Positions 7,426 through 14,764 of a stretch of 64,000 nucleotides of DNA are shown one piece after another. Every line of letters begins with the position of its first letter. Positions within the stretch are counted from its first letter, which is position 1. The DNA is taken from positions 62,001 to 126,000 of the forward strand of contig NZ_JAUSBZ010000048.1 in NCBI RefSeq assembly GCF_030651755.1, given 5' to 3'. Source of the stretch: Phenylobacterium sp. Its GTDB lineage: Bacteria; Pseudomonadota; Alphaproteobacteria; Caulobacterales; Caulobacteraceae. The notes under the pieces were generated by a model, which worked only from the letters and a program-made list of their open reading frames with translations, searched no databases and was not told the origin of the DNA. The position numbers were made by a program, and so were the translations under genes.

Positions 7426-10074
7426 ATGAATTCCACTACGAATGCGAGTGACATCGTGACATTCGCGGATGCCGAGAGCCGGGCTTATGAACTGACGCTC
7501 CGGGGCCTGTCTGTGCCGTGGCAGGTTTCTTTCGTCTTCAATGGACTGACCGCCGCCGCAGTCGCCCTGATCGGCGGGCCCTGGATCGCCCTGGCCTGGA
7601 TCGCAGCATCCCTGGCCCTGGACGTCGGCATCCTGACCCTTCACGGCCGGTGGCTGCGCAGTGTGGATCGCACCGACAACGCCGTGGGACTGCGTCGTCT
7701 GACCTTCACCTGCGCCATTCGGACGAGCGGCTGGATCGCCGCCCCGATGGCCACGGCCATGATCCATCCGTCTCCGGCGGCCTACGCCTTCCTCGCCATC
7801 ACCGTGGGGTCGCTGGCGGCGACGGCGGCCTCGGCCGGTTGGGCTTCAAGGGGGGTCTGGATCGCCAGCGCGGCGCCCGCCGTGCTGGGCGCCGCGGCGG
7901 TCGCCGCCCCACACCTGGGCGTTCGCGAGGCGTTCGGCCTGGTGATCAGCCTGACGCTCTTCAGCATCACGGCCATCCTGATCGCCCTGGCCACCCGCCG
8001 GCTGATCTCGGCGGCGGTGGACGCCACCGCCAGGACAGCCGCAATGCTGGAGGATCTCCAGTCGGCGCTCGCCAAGTCGGAAGCCGCTGAACAGGCCGCG
8101 GCCGAGGCCCGCGACCATGCGGCACGGTCAGAAGAGCGGCTGCAGATGGCCATGCGGATGGCCCAGATGCATGTCTTTGAGCTGGATTATGTGCGTAAGG
8201 AACTGGTCAAGAGCGGGGCGGAGGACACCTTCTTCACCACCCCTTTGACCTACGCAGACCTGTCGCGGGACATCTACGCTCTGGTCGATCCCCGGGACCT
8301 CGACAGGGTGAAGTCCGACTGGGCGGCGCATGTCGAGACCGGCGCGCCCTTCAATCCGGAATATCGGATCGTCCGTCACGATGGGCGGGAAGTCTGGGCC
8401 GCGATCAACCTCAAACTCATCAGCGACGGGAACGGTCGCCCCCTGCGGTTGATCGGCGCGATGCAGAACATCACGGCGCGCAAACAGGCCGAGCAGCAGC
8501 TGGTGGAGGCCAAGGAGCAGGCTGAGGCGGCCAACCGCACCAAAAGCCAGTTTCTGGCCAATATGAGTCATGAAATCCGTACGCCGATGAATGGCGTCAT
8601 CGGCATGAACGACCTCCTGCTCCGCACCCGGCTGACCCCGGACCAGCGCAGGTTCGCAGAGGCGGTCAGGCTCTCGGCCGACGCCCTGCTGGACCTGATC
8701 AATGACATCCTCGACCTGTCGAAATTGGAGGCTGGCAAGGTCGAACTGGAGGCCATCGACTTTTCCCCGCCCATGCTGGCCGAAGACGTGGTCGAGCTTC
8801 TCGCCCCCAAAGCCGTCGAGAAGAATATCGAGATCGCCTGCTATGTGGACGCCAGCGCCCAGGCGCCCCTGCTGGGTGATCCGATGCGCCTGCGCCAGGT
8901 GCTGTTGAACCTGACCTCCAACGCCATCAAGTTCACCGAGACCGGGCATGTGGCCGTGGAGGTGCGCGCCACTGAGCTCGACCATGGCCGTCGGCGCCTG
9001 CGCGTGGAGGTGCAGGACACCGGCATCGGCTTGAATGCGGAACAGAAGGCCAAGCTCTTCCAGAATTTTCAGCAGGCGGACGGCTCCACCACCCGGAAAT
9101 ACGGCGGCACCGGTCTTGGCCTCTCGATCTCCCGTCAGCTGATGGAGCTGATGGGCGGCGCGATCGGAGTCATCGACCGGCCAGGCGGCGGCAGCATCTT
9201 CTGGATCGAGGTCGAACTCCCCCTCGGCGGGGAGCCCGAACTCTCCAGCGCCAGTCCGCGCGGATTGGGGGGCGTTCGGGTCCTGGTCGTCGACGACCTG
9301 GCGATCAACCGCGCCATCTTCCGCGATCAACTGGAGCAGGCCGGCGCCGCCGTCGTAGAAGCCGACAGCGCCCAGACCTGCCTGGCCGCCATGCTGAGCG
9401 CCGAGGCGGCCGGGACCCCCTTCGACCTCCTGCTCATGGATCATCAGATGCCCGGCGTGTCCGGGGAGGCGGCGATCGCTCAGATCCGCGCCCGAACGGA
9501 CCTGACCCAGCCCAAGATCATCATGGCCTCCAGCATGGGCGAGCCCCCCGCGGGCGACCGGGCCTATGAGCTGTTCCTGGCCAAGCCCGTGCGCCGGGCC
9601 ACCCTGTTGTCCAGCCTCGGCGCCGTGCTGGGCGGCAAGGCTGCGCCCATCGTGGCGCCTGACACGCCCCTTGAGCTCGGCGGTGTGGTTCAGGCCGTAG
9701 TTCTGCTGGCGGAGGACAATGAGGTGAACACCCTGCTGGCCACCGAGATTCTCAAGCTGGTCGGCCTGCAGGTGGAATGCGTCAAGAACGGCAAGGCGGC
9801 CCTGGAAGCGGCCTCCGAAAGGCGATTCGATCTGATCCTGATGGACGTTCATATGCCCGAAATGGACGGGCTGGAGGCCACGCGGCGAATTCGTCAGCTT
9901 CCCGGCGAGGCCGGCCGGGTCCCCATCATCGCCATGACCGCCAACGCCATGGCCAGTGACCGTGAGCAGTGCATCGCCGCCGGCATGGATGACTTCGTCT
10001 CCAAGCCCTTCAAGCCCGCCGACTTCATCGCCGCCCTGTCCCGGGTCTTGAGCGGAGAAGAACTGGCGGCGTGA
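7426..10074 (+). CDS. Hybrid sensor histidine kinase with two receiver domains
   Basis: 882 aa from ATG 7426 (GGAAGGG upstream); a longer reading from 7369 is possible but lacks a ribosome site. Order of parts: an N-terminal membrane region with about six hydrophobic segments (residues 25-190), a short coiled coil (200-235), a PAS-like domain (240-350, EYRIVRHDGREVW), a HisKA box with His382 in NMSHEIRTPMNG, an HATPase domain (N box NLTSNAIKF, G boxes DTGIGL and GGTGLGLSIS), receiver 1 with Asp672 (LLMDHQMPG) and receiver 2 with Asp807 (ILMDVHMPEMDG). Receiver 1 starts with VLVVDDLAIN and receiver 2 with VLLAEDNEVN. There is no HPt domain, so a separate phosphotransferase is expected. The signal is unknown. 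Confidence 0.93.
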   Translation: MNSTTNASDIVTFADAESRAYELTLRGLSVPWQVSFVFNGLTAAAVALIGGPWIALAWIAASLALDVGILTLHGRWLRSVDRTDNAVGLRRLTFTCAIRTSGWIAAPMATAMIHPSPAAYAFLAITVGSLAATAASAGWASRGVWIASAAPAVLGAAAVAAPHLGVREAFGLVISLTLFSITAILIALATRRLISAAVDATARTAAMLEDLQSALAKSEAAEQAAAEARDHAARSEERLQMAMRMAQMHVFELDYVRKELVKSGAEDTFFTTPLTYADLSRDIYALVDPRDLDRVKSDWAAHVETGAPFNPEYRIVRHDGREVWAAINLKLISDGNGRPLRLIGAMQNITARKQAEQQLVEAKEQAEAANRTKSQFLANMSHEIRTPMNGVIGMNDLLLRTRLTPDQRRFAEAVRLSADALLDLINDILDLSKLEAGKVELEAIDFSPPMLAEDVVELLAPKAVEKNIEIACYVDASAQAPLLGDPMRLRQVLLNLTSNAIKFTETGHVAVEVRATELDHGRRRLRVEVQDTGIGLNAEQKAKLFQNFQQADGSTTRKYGGTGLGLSISRQLMELMGGAIGVIDRPGGGSIFWIEVELPLGGEPELSSASPRGLGGVRVLVVDDLAINRAIFRDQLEQAGAAVVEADSAQTCLAAMLSAEAAGTPFDLLLMDHQMPGVSGEAAIAQIRARTDLTQPKIIMASSMGEPPAGDRAYELFLAKPVRRATLLSSLGAVLGGKAAPIVAPDTPLELGGVVQAVVLLAEDNEVNTLLATEILKLVGLQVECVKNGKAALEAASERRFDLILMDVHMPEMDGLEATRRIRQLPGEAGRVPIIAMTANAMASDREQCIAAGMDDFVSKPFKPADFIAALSRVLSGEELAA

Positions 10075-10150
10075 CCAGGGGCTGCAGGAGGCCGCCCATG
10101 TCAGGGTCGGGCGATCGGATCACGCGCCGGGGGATCAAGCGTTATCGGAT

Positions 10151-10603
10151 TCAACGCCAACGCTCGCTGCGGGCCGTGATGAAGGTCGATACGACATACC
10201 GCCAGGGAATGACGGCAAGGAAGATCACCACCAGAAGGCAGGCCCACAGGTTTGACCAGACGCCGGGGTCCATCTGGTTGTTGATCAGCCGTGGCGCCGC
10301 GACAAACCCCAGCCAGAGCCCCTTCCACGCGACCTCGAAAAGCAGCAGGGGCAACATGCTGAGTGGGTGGCGTAGTCCAAGCAGCGCCAACAAGCCCACA
10401 GCGCCCAACATGCACTGGACGACCCCCTCCATCAGCGCCCAGTCGCCATGGCTCAGGACAATATCGGGCCACACCTGCACGCCCAAGCCGACGACCAGCA
10501 AGAGATAACCTGCGCGCAATCCGTGCAGACGCCAGACGGGCAGGAATTCGCCCGTACGGGGCCTGTGACCCCGTTGGCCGAGGGGGAGCGCGTCGGCCGC
10601 CAC
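10151..10603 (-). CDS. Small multi-pass membrane protein in repressor operon
   Basis: 150 aa from a GTG start at 10603 that shares its G with the TAG stop of the upstream gene (TAGTG), so the two are translationally coupled. Four hydrophobic stretches are visible (about residues 30-45, 63-78, 82-100 and 118-135; for example LLLVVGLGVQVW and LLVVIFLAVIPW). No enzyme motif is visible and I do not recognise the family. It is the last gene of an operon headed by a winged-helix repressor and a 71-aa membrane-anchored protein, which suggests a dedicated regulated membrane function. Confidence 0.7.
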   Translation of the reverse strand: MAADALPLGQRGHRPRTGEFLPVWRLHGLRAGYLLLVVGLGVQVWPDIVLSHGDWALMEGVVQCMLGAVGLLALLGLRHPLSMLPLLLFEVAWKGLWLGFVAAPRLINNQMDPGVWSNLWACLLVVIFLAVIPWRYVVSTFITARSERWR

Positions 10604-10818
10604 TATCCGACATCCTTTAGGACTCTCTCGATGCCGTCGAGGCGGCCCCGAATGCTGGCGAGTTCCGCATGCGTCTTTTCCGCCAGATCTGTGTAGGCCT
10701 GGTCATGAATCATCTGCGCCGCCGCCTGGCGGGTTGCGGCCAAATATCTCAATGCAAAAACTGCAATGATCGTCCCAAGCGGCAGGCCAATAGTCAAAAG
10801 GTACATATGATCGGACAA
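10603..10818 (-). CDS. 71-aa membrane-anchored coiled-coil protein
   Basis: One N-terminal transmembrane segment (about residues 6-25, YLLTIGLPLGTIIAVFALRY) is followed by a charged helical tail with heptad-like spacing (LAEKTHAELASIRGRLDGIERVL). The architecture is a small inner-membrane anchor with a cytoplasmic coiled coil. It lies 14 bp after the winged-helix regulator and overlaps the next membrane protein by one base. The function is unknown. The coiled coil could contact the partner membrane protein, which is inference. Confidence 0.72.
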   Translation of the reverse strand: MSDHMYLLTIGLPLGTIIAVFALRYLAATRQAAAQMIHDQAYTDLAEKTHAELASIRGRLDGIERVLKDVG

Positions 10819-10832
10819 TTTCTTCTCCTGTT

Positions 10833-11141
10833 TTATGGCATGCGAGTAAGAGACGTCGCGACGTCTGCTATGTAGGAAGGCGTGAGATTTATTCTAAAGT
10901 CGCTTATCTGAAAGTAGTTTAGCGCCTTACCGTCTTTAGAAATTTCGAGCTGACTTTTAACCAGCCCGGCCTCCTCTAATTTATTCAGGTGAAGGTGGAG
11001 CAGCGGACGGCTAATGCCGAGTTCCCGCGCCAGCCGGCTCACATAGTTCCGACCGCCGGCCTCCAGGGCCGCGATGATCCGCAAGCGATGGGGATTGTCG
11101 AGGGCGGAGAGAACCGCAAGCAACTTGTCACCGGCCGTCAT
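10833..11141 (-). CDS. ArsR-like winged-helix transcriptional regulator
   Basis: 102 aa using ATG 11141 with GGTGGCGGA upstream (MTAGDKLLAVLSALDNPHRL). In-frame codons up to 11207 lie over the operator dyad and lack a ribosome site. The HTH is in YVSRLARELGISRPLLHLHLNKLEEAGLV and the wing follows (LEISKDGKALNYFQI). No metal-binding Cys motif of classical ArsR is present. The C-terminal part (residues 80-102) is short. It heads a three-gene operon with two membrane proteins and very likely represses it through the dyad immediately upstream. Confidence 0.85.
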   Translation of the reverse strand: MTAGDKLLAVLSALDNPHRLRIIAALEAGGRNYVSRLARELGISRPLLHLHLNKLEEAGLVKSQLEISKDGKALNYFQISDFRINLTPSYIADVATSLTRMP

Positions 11142-11151
11142 TCCGCCACCG

Positions 11152-11187
11152 CCTTTCATGTGTAAGAATTTACTTACATATGAAAGG
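11152..11187. promoter_or_regulatory. 36-bp near-perfect dyad, probable autoregulatory operator
   Basis: CCTTTCATGTGTAAG (11152-11166) and CTTACATATGAAAGG (11173-11187) are inverted copies matching at 14 of 15 positions around a 6-bp AATTTA spacer. The dyad ends 10 bp upstream of the regulator start at 11141. Its AT-rich content contrasts with the surrounding sequence. The core TTACATATGAAA-type half-site is what dimeric winged-helix repressors commonly bind, and the position suits promoter occlusion. The symmetry is seen; the binding protein is inferred to be the adjacent regulator. Confidence 0.7.
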
Positions 11188-11220
11188 TTGTCAACAGTCG
11201 TGCTCAAGAGGCGGTCCAGG

Positions 11221-11654
11221 GTGATGTGGCCATTGGATTACGGAGGCGGATTCGGCCCATGAGGCTCGCGCCCGGGGCCCTGTTGGCCGCCCGTATGCGC
11301 TTCGAAGAAGCCTCCCCACCTTGCCCGTCGGGGGGGTGCTTGCGCGCGTCATAATAGATTCAGACCTCGGCCAGCTCGCCAGGCTGCTGGCCTGCCACCA
11401 CACCCACCTGTTCGGTAAGAATCAGTCCACCTGGTCAAGGCGGGCTACCTCCGGGTCCGCACCTCCCGCGGACGCGGCAAGGCTAGAGTCTACGCCCCTG
11501 CGCCTGATGAGAGGCGCAAAGTCTCGACCTGGACGCCTTGGGTAAAGAGGCCCAGGCCATCCTGGCCGGTGACGAGGGCGAGCTCGCCGCAACGCTCCCG
11601 ACCCTGGGCGGGGGCTCGGGCGGGGCACAAAAGAGGGCGCGGAATCGCACTTAG
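11221..11654 (+). pseudogene. Decayed winged-helix transcriptional regulator
   Basis: No frame stays open, but fragments in successive frames read like one MarR/ArsR-type winged-helix protein: an N-terminal piece PLDYGGGFGP near 11230, a middle piece DSDLGQLARLLA near 11360, then VKAGYLRVRTSRGRGKARVY from about 11433, then LDALGKEAQAILAG from about 11531, ending at a stop at 11652. At least two frameshifts and an in-frame TAA at 11415 interrupt it. The recognition-helix region is degraded. It is distinct from the intact regulator at 10833-11141. It fills most of the 487-bp stretch between that gene and tRNA-Arg. Confidence 0.45.
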
Positions 11655-11694
11655 CCCGCAGGGAGAGCCAAAAGCTTTGCTTTTCAGGAGAAAA

Positions 11695-11771
11695 TGGCGC
11701 GCCCGGAACGATTCGAACGTCCGACCCTCAGATTCGTAGTCTGATGCTCTATCCAGCTGAGCTACGGGCGC
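11695..11771 (-). tRNA. tRNA-Arg (anticodon ACG)
   Basis: The minus strand folds as a complete cloverleaf: 7-bp acceptor GCGCCCG/CGGGCGC, D arm GCTC...GAGC, anticodon stem TCAGA/TCTGA with loop CTACGAA (ACG), T arm with TTCGAAT loop, discriminator G and an encoded CCA (complement at 11695-11697). ACG is read with inosine as the main CGN-decoding arginine tRNA. A weak AAAAGC/GCTTTT hairpin (11670-11684) follows the 3' end and may help termination. Confidence 0.96.
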
Positions 11772-11877
11772 GCAATGCCTTACGGCAAGGGCGCGGAACC
11801 TAGTCGGCCTTTTGGGAAAGTTCAAGCCGGCGATTTGGGGAAAAGGCGATTTGGCGGAGGGGCGCGTTTGGCGCCCC

Positions 11878-12906
11878 CTAGGCCAGGTCTCGCCAGCAGC
11901 GCACCGGGGCGTCCGGCCAGGGCGCAGCGGCATAGACGCCGCGGGCCACGGCGCGGGCCAGGACGTCGGCGGCCAGGGCGCCCAGGCGGGCGATCTGGAA
12001 GTCCGGGCGCTCGCCCAGGGGCCGCCTCGCCGTGGACAGGGCGAAGACCACATCCCCGTCGAAGGGGGCGTGGATCGGGCGGATGGCCCGGGCCAGGCCG
12101 TCCTGGGCCATCACCGCCACCCGGCGCGCCTGGGCCGGCGTCAGGGCGAGGTCGGTGGCCACGCAGGCGATGGTGGTGTTGGTCCGCGCCAGGGGATCGG
12201 CCTTGGCCAGGCCCCAGTCATCGCCAGCCGCGGCCAGGCCGACTGAGCCCAGGCCTCCGAACTCTCCGTCCATCTCAAAGGGCGCCGCCCAGAAGGTGCG
12301 GCCGCCGGGCGCCACCACCGAGCCGAAGCTGTTGACCGCCACCACCGCGCCCACGGTAAAGCCGTCGGCTGTGATCGCCGAGGCCGAGCCGACCCCGCCC
12401 TTGAGCTGACCGGCCATGGCGCCATAGCCGGCTCCGGCCGTGCCCAGATCGAAGTCGATCCCGGACGACAGCGCCGCCTGGCGACCCAGGGCGCGGTAGG
12501 GAGGCTCCTCCCCCCAGGCCTTGTCGCCCCCATTGGCCAGGTCAAAAAGAATGGCCGAGGGGATCACTGGTGATGGGGGAACCTTGGGGTCAGCCACAAG
12601 CCCATAGCCGCGACCCTGGGCGCCCAGCCAGGCGGTCACCCCGTCCGGAGCGGCCAGGCCATAGACCGAGCCCCCGGACAGGACGATGGCGTCGATGGCC
12701 TCGACCAGGTTGTGCGGATCCAGGGCGTCGGTCTCGCGGGTGCCCGGTCCGCCGCCCCGGACGTCGCAGGCCGCCACGGCGCGCGCGTCCGGCAGGATGA
12801 CGGTGACGCCGCTGCGCACGACGGGGTCATGGGCCTGGCCCACCCTCAGCCCAGGGACGTCGGTGATCAGGTTGCGGGCGCCGGGTCGGGCGATGGCGGA
12901 GCGCAT
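11878..12906 (-). CDS. P1 family autoprocessing peptidase/amidase (DmpA/NylC-like)
   Basis: 342 aa from ATG 12906 with GGGAGG upstream. Conserved blocks are the N-terminal GARNLITDVPGLRVGQAHD, ARAVAACDVRGGGPGTRE, IVLSGGSVYGLAAPDGV and GTAGAGYGAM. The autocleavage segment RTNTTIACVATD corresponds to the Asn-Thr site used by nylon hydrolase NylC; here it would be Asn243-Thr244, freeing Thr as the N-terminal nucleophile. Family members are aminopeptidases (DmpA, BapA) or amide oligomer hydrolases (NylC). The substrate is not predictable. There is no signal peptide, so it is cytoplasmic. It is divergent from gamma-glutamyltransferase 104 bp away. Confidence 0.85.
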   Translation of the reverse strand: MRSAIARPGARNLITDVPGLRVGQAHDPVVRSGVTVILPDARAVAACDVRGGGPGTRETDALDPHNLVEAIDAIVLSGGSVYGLAAPDGVTAWLGAQGRGYGLVADPKVPPSPVIPSAILFDLANGGDKAWGEEPPYRALGRQAALSSGIDFDLGTAGAGYGAMAGQLKGGVGSASAITADGFTVGAVVAVNSFGSVVAPGGRTFWAAPFEMDGEFGGLGSVGLAAAGDDWGLAKADPLARTNTTIACVATDLALTPAQARRVAVMAQDGLARAIRPIHAPFDGDVVFALSTARRPLGERPDFQIARLGALAADVLARAVARGVYAAAPWPDAPVRCWRDLA

Positions 12907-13010
12907 GGGGCGGGCCTCCCTGGGCCGCGAGATCCCTGCGGCTTGGCGGTTGTTGTCCACTGCTGGGGGTTTAAGGTGCGCCACCGACCACCGCCAGCCC
13001 CCGGAGCGCC

Positions 13011-14753
13011 GTGTCCCCTCGTTTGAGTTCTCTGTCCCGCCTCACCCGCCTGCTGGTTCCGGGCGCGCTCTTCATCCTGGCCGCCTGCGCGCCGCTCCCG
13101 AAGGATGCGCCAAGCGCCGCGGCGCCTGCGGCGGTCGAGGCGGGTTCGGGTCAGGTCATGGTGGCCGCCGCCAATCCGCTGGCGGTGGAGGCCGGGCTGG
13201 AGATCCTGCGGGCGGGCGGGTCCGCGGTGGACGCCGCCGTGGCGGTTCAAGCGGTGCTAGGCTTGGTGGAGCCGCAGAGCTCGGGCCTGGGCGGCGGCGC
13301 CTTCCTGGTCCACTACGACGCCGAAACCGGCGCCGTCAGCGCCTATAATGGCCGGGAAACCGCGCCGGCCGCGGCCACCCCGGACATGTTCCTGAACGCC
13401 GAGGGCAAGCCCCTGCCCTTCGTCCAGGTGCTGCTCAGCGGCCGGTCCACCGGCGCGCCTGGCGCCGTCGCCATGCTGCACATGGCCCAGGCCGAGCATG
13501 GTCGGCTGGAATGGAGCCAGCTCTTTGGCGCCGCCGAGCGGCTGGCCGAGGACGGCTTCATCGTCAGCCCCCGCCTGGCCGAGATGATCGTCAGCCGGGC
13601 CCCCCAGGCCAAGGCGCCGGACGCGGTCGCCTATTTCTCCAAGCCGGATGGAACGCCCCACCAGGCCGGCGACCGGCTGAAGAACCCGGCCTACGCCGCC
13701 ACGGTGCGCAGGATCGCCGCCGAGGGGCCAGCCGCCCTGATGCAGGGCGAGATCGCCCAGGCCATCGTGGCGCGGGTCGGCGAGGGCGACCTGCCTGGCG
13801 CCCTCACCCTGGCTGACCTGGCGAGCTACCGTCCCCAGAAGACCGAGGCGCTGTGCCGGCCCTACCGCATCTATGTGGTCTGCACCCCGCCCGCGCCGTC
13901 CGGCGGCCCGGCGGTGCTGGAAGGTCTTGGCCTCCTGGAACACACCGCCATCGCCGACCATCCCAACACCGCCCAGGGCTGGTACCTGTTCACCCAGGCC
14001 AGCCGGCTGATGTACGCCGACCGCGACCGCTATATGGGCGATCCCGACCATGTGGATGTGCCCACCGAGGGCCTGCTGGATCGCAGCTATCTGGCCGCCC
14101 GCGCCGCGCTGATCGGGCCCCGGGCGGGTCCGCCGCCGGCGCCCGGGACGCCCAAGGGCGCTGGGATTCGCGCGCCCGACACCACCCGCGAGGTCTCTGG
14201 CACATCGCACTTCGTCATCGTCGACGCCCAGGGGGATGCGGTCTCCATGACCACCACGGTGGAGAGCATCTTTGGATCAGGCCGGATGGTCGGGGGCTTT
14301 TTCCTCAACAACCAGCTCACCGACTTCGCCTTCGCCCCGGCAAATACCGACGGGACGCCAGCGGCCAACGCCATCGCCGGCGGCAAGCGGCCGAGGTCAT
14401 CCATGGCGCCGGCCATCGTCCTGGACGGCGAGGGCCGGATGCTGGCGGCGGTGGGGTCCCCCGGCGGCACCTCGATCCTGGCCTATAATCTGAAGGCCCT
14501 GGTGGGGATGCTGGACTGGAAGCTGCCGGTCGCCGAGGCCCTGGCCCTGCCCAATCTGATCGCCCGGGGAACATCCTACGCCGCCGAGGGCGACAAGTTC
14601 GCGCCCGAGGTGGTTGAGGGCCTGGCCGAGCGGGGCGTCGTCTTCACCACCGTGGGGGGCGAGGGCTCGGGCCTTCATGCGGTGATGGTGACCCCCAACG
14701 GCCTGGACGGCGCCGCCGATCCCCGCCGGGAAGGCGTGGCGCGCGGCTTCTAG
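13011..14753 (+). CDS. ggt: Gamma-glutamyltransferase, lipoprotein
   Basis: 580 aa from GTG 13011, with GGAG six bases upstream. The N-terminus RLTRLLVPGALFILAAC has a lipobox, so the enzyme is probably a periplasmic lipoprotein. GGT landmarks include MVAAANPLAVEAGLEILRAGGSAVDAA, SGLGGGAFLVHYD and YNGRETAP. The autocleavage site is in SGTSHFVIVD, with Thr398 becoming the small-subunit nucleophile. Further blocks are TTTVES, RPRSSMAPAIV and GSPGGTSI. It cleaves gamma-glutamyl bonds of glutathione and transfers or hydrolyses the glutamyl group. The divergent neighbour is another autoprocessing Ntn-type hydrolase. Confidence 0.93.
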   Translation: MSPRLSSLSRLTRLLVPGALFILAACAPLPKDAPSAAAPAAVEAGSGQVMVAAANPLAVEAGLEILRAGGSAVDAAVAVQAVLGLVEPQSSGLGGGAFLVHYDAETGAVSAYNGRETAPAAATPDMFLNAEGKPLPFVQVLLSGRSTGAPGAVAMLHMAQAEHGRLEWSQLFGAAERLAEDGFIVSPRLAEMIVSRAPQAKAPDAVAYFSKPDGTPHQAGDRLKNPAYAATVRRIAAEGPAALMQGEIAQAIVARVGEGDLPGALTLADLASYRPQKTEALCRPYRIYVVCTPPAPSGGPAVLEGLGLLEHTAIADHPNTAQGWYLFTQASRLMYADRDRYMGDPDHVDVPTEGLLDRSYLAARAALIGPRAGPPPAPGTPKGAGIRAPDTTREVSGTSHFVIVDAQGDAVSMTTTVESIFGSGRMVGGFFLNNQLTDFAFAPANTDGTPAANAIAGGKRPRSSMAPAIVLDGEGRMLAAVGSPGGTSILAYNLKALVGMLDWKLPVAEALALPNLIARGTSYAAEGDKFAPEVVEGLAERGVVFTTVGGEGSGLHAVMVTPNGLDGAADPRREGVARGF

Positions 14754-14764
14754 CCTGCCCGAAC

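Noticed and set aside
8128-9852. 574-codon open frame on the minus strand inside the hybrid kinase
   Set aside because: High GC makes long antisense frames; it has no recognisable domain and lies fully over a well-supported kinase gene.
11650-11780. tRNA-Arg as an integration site for a mobile island
   Set aside because: No integrase, no repeat of the tRNA 3' end and no change in gene content in the window.
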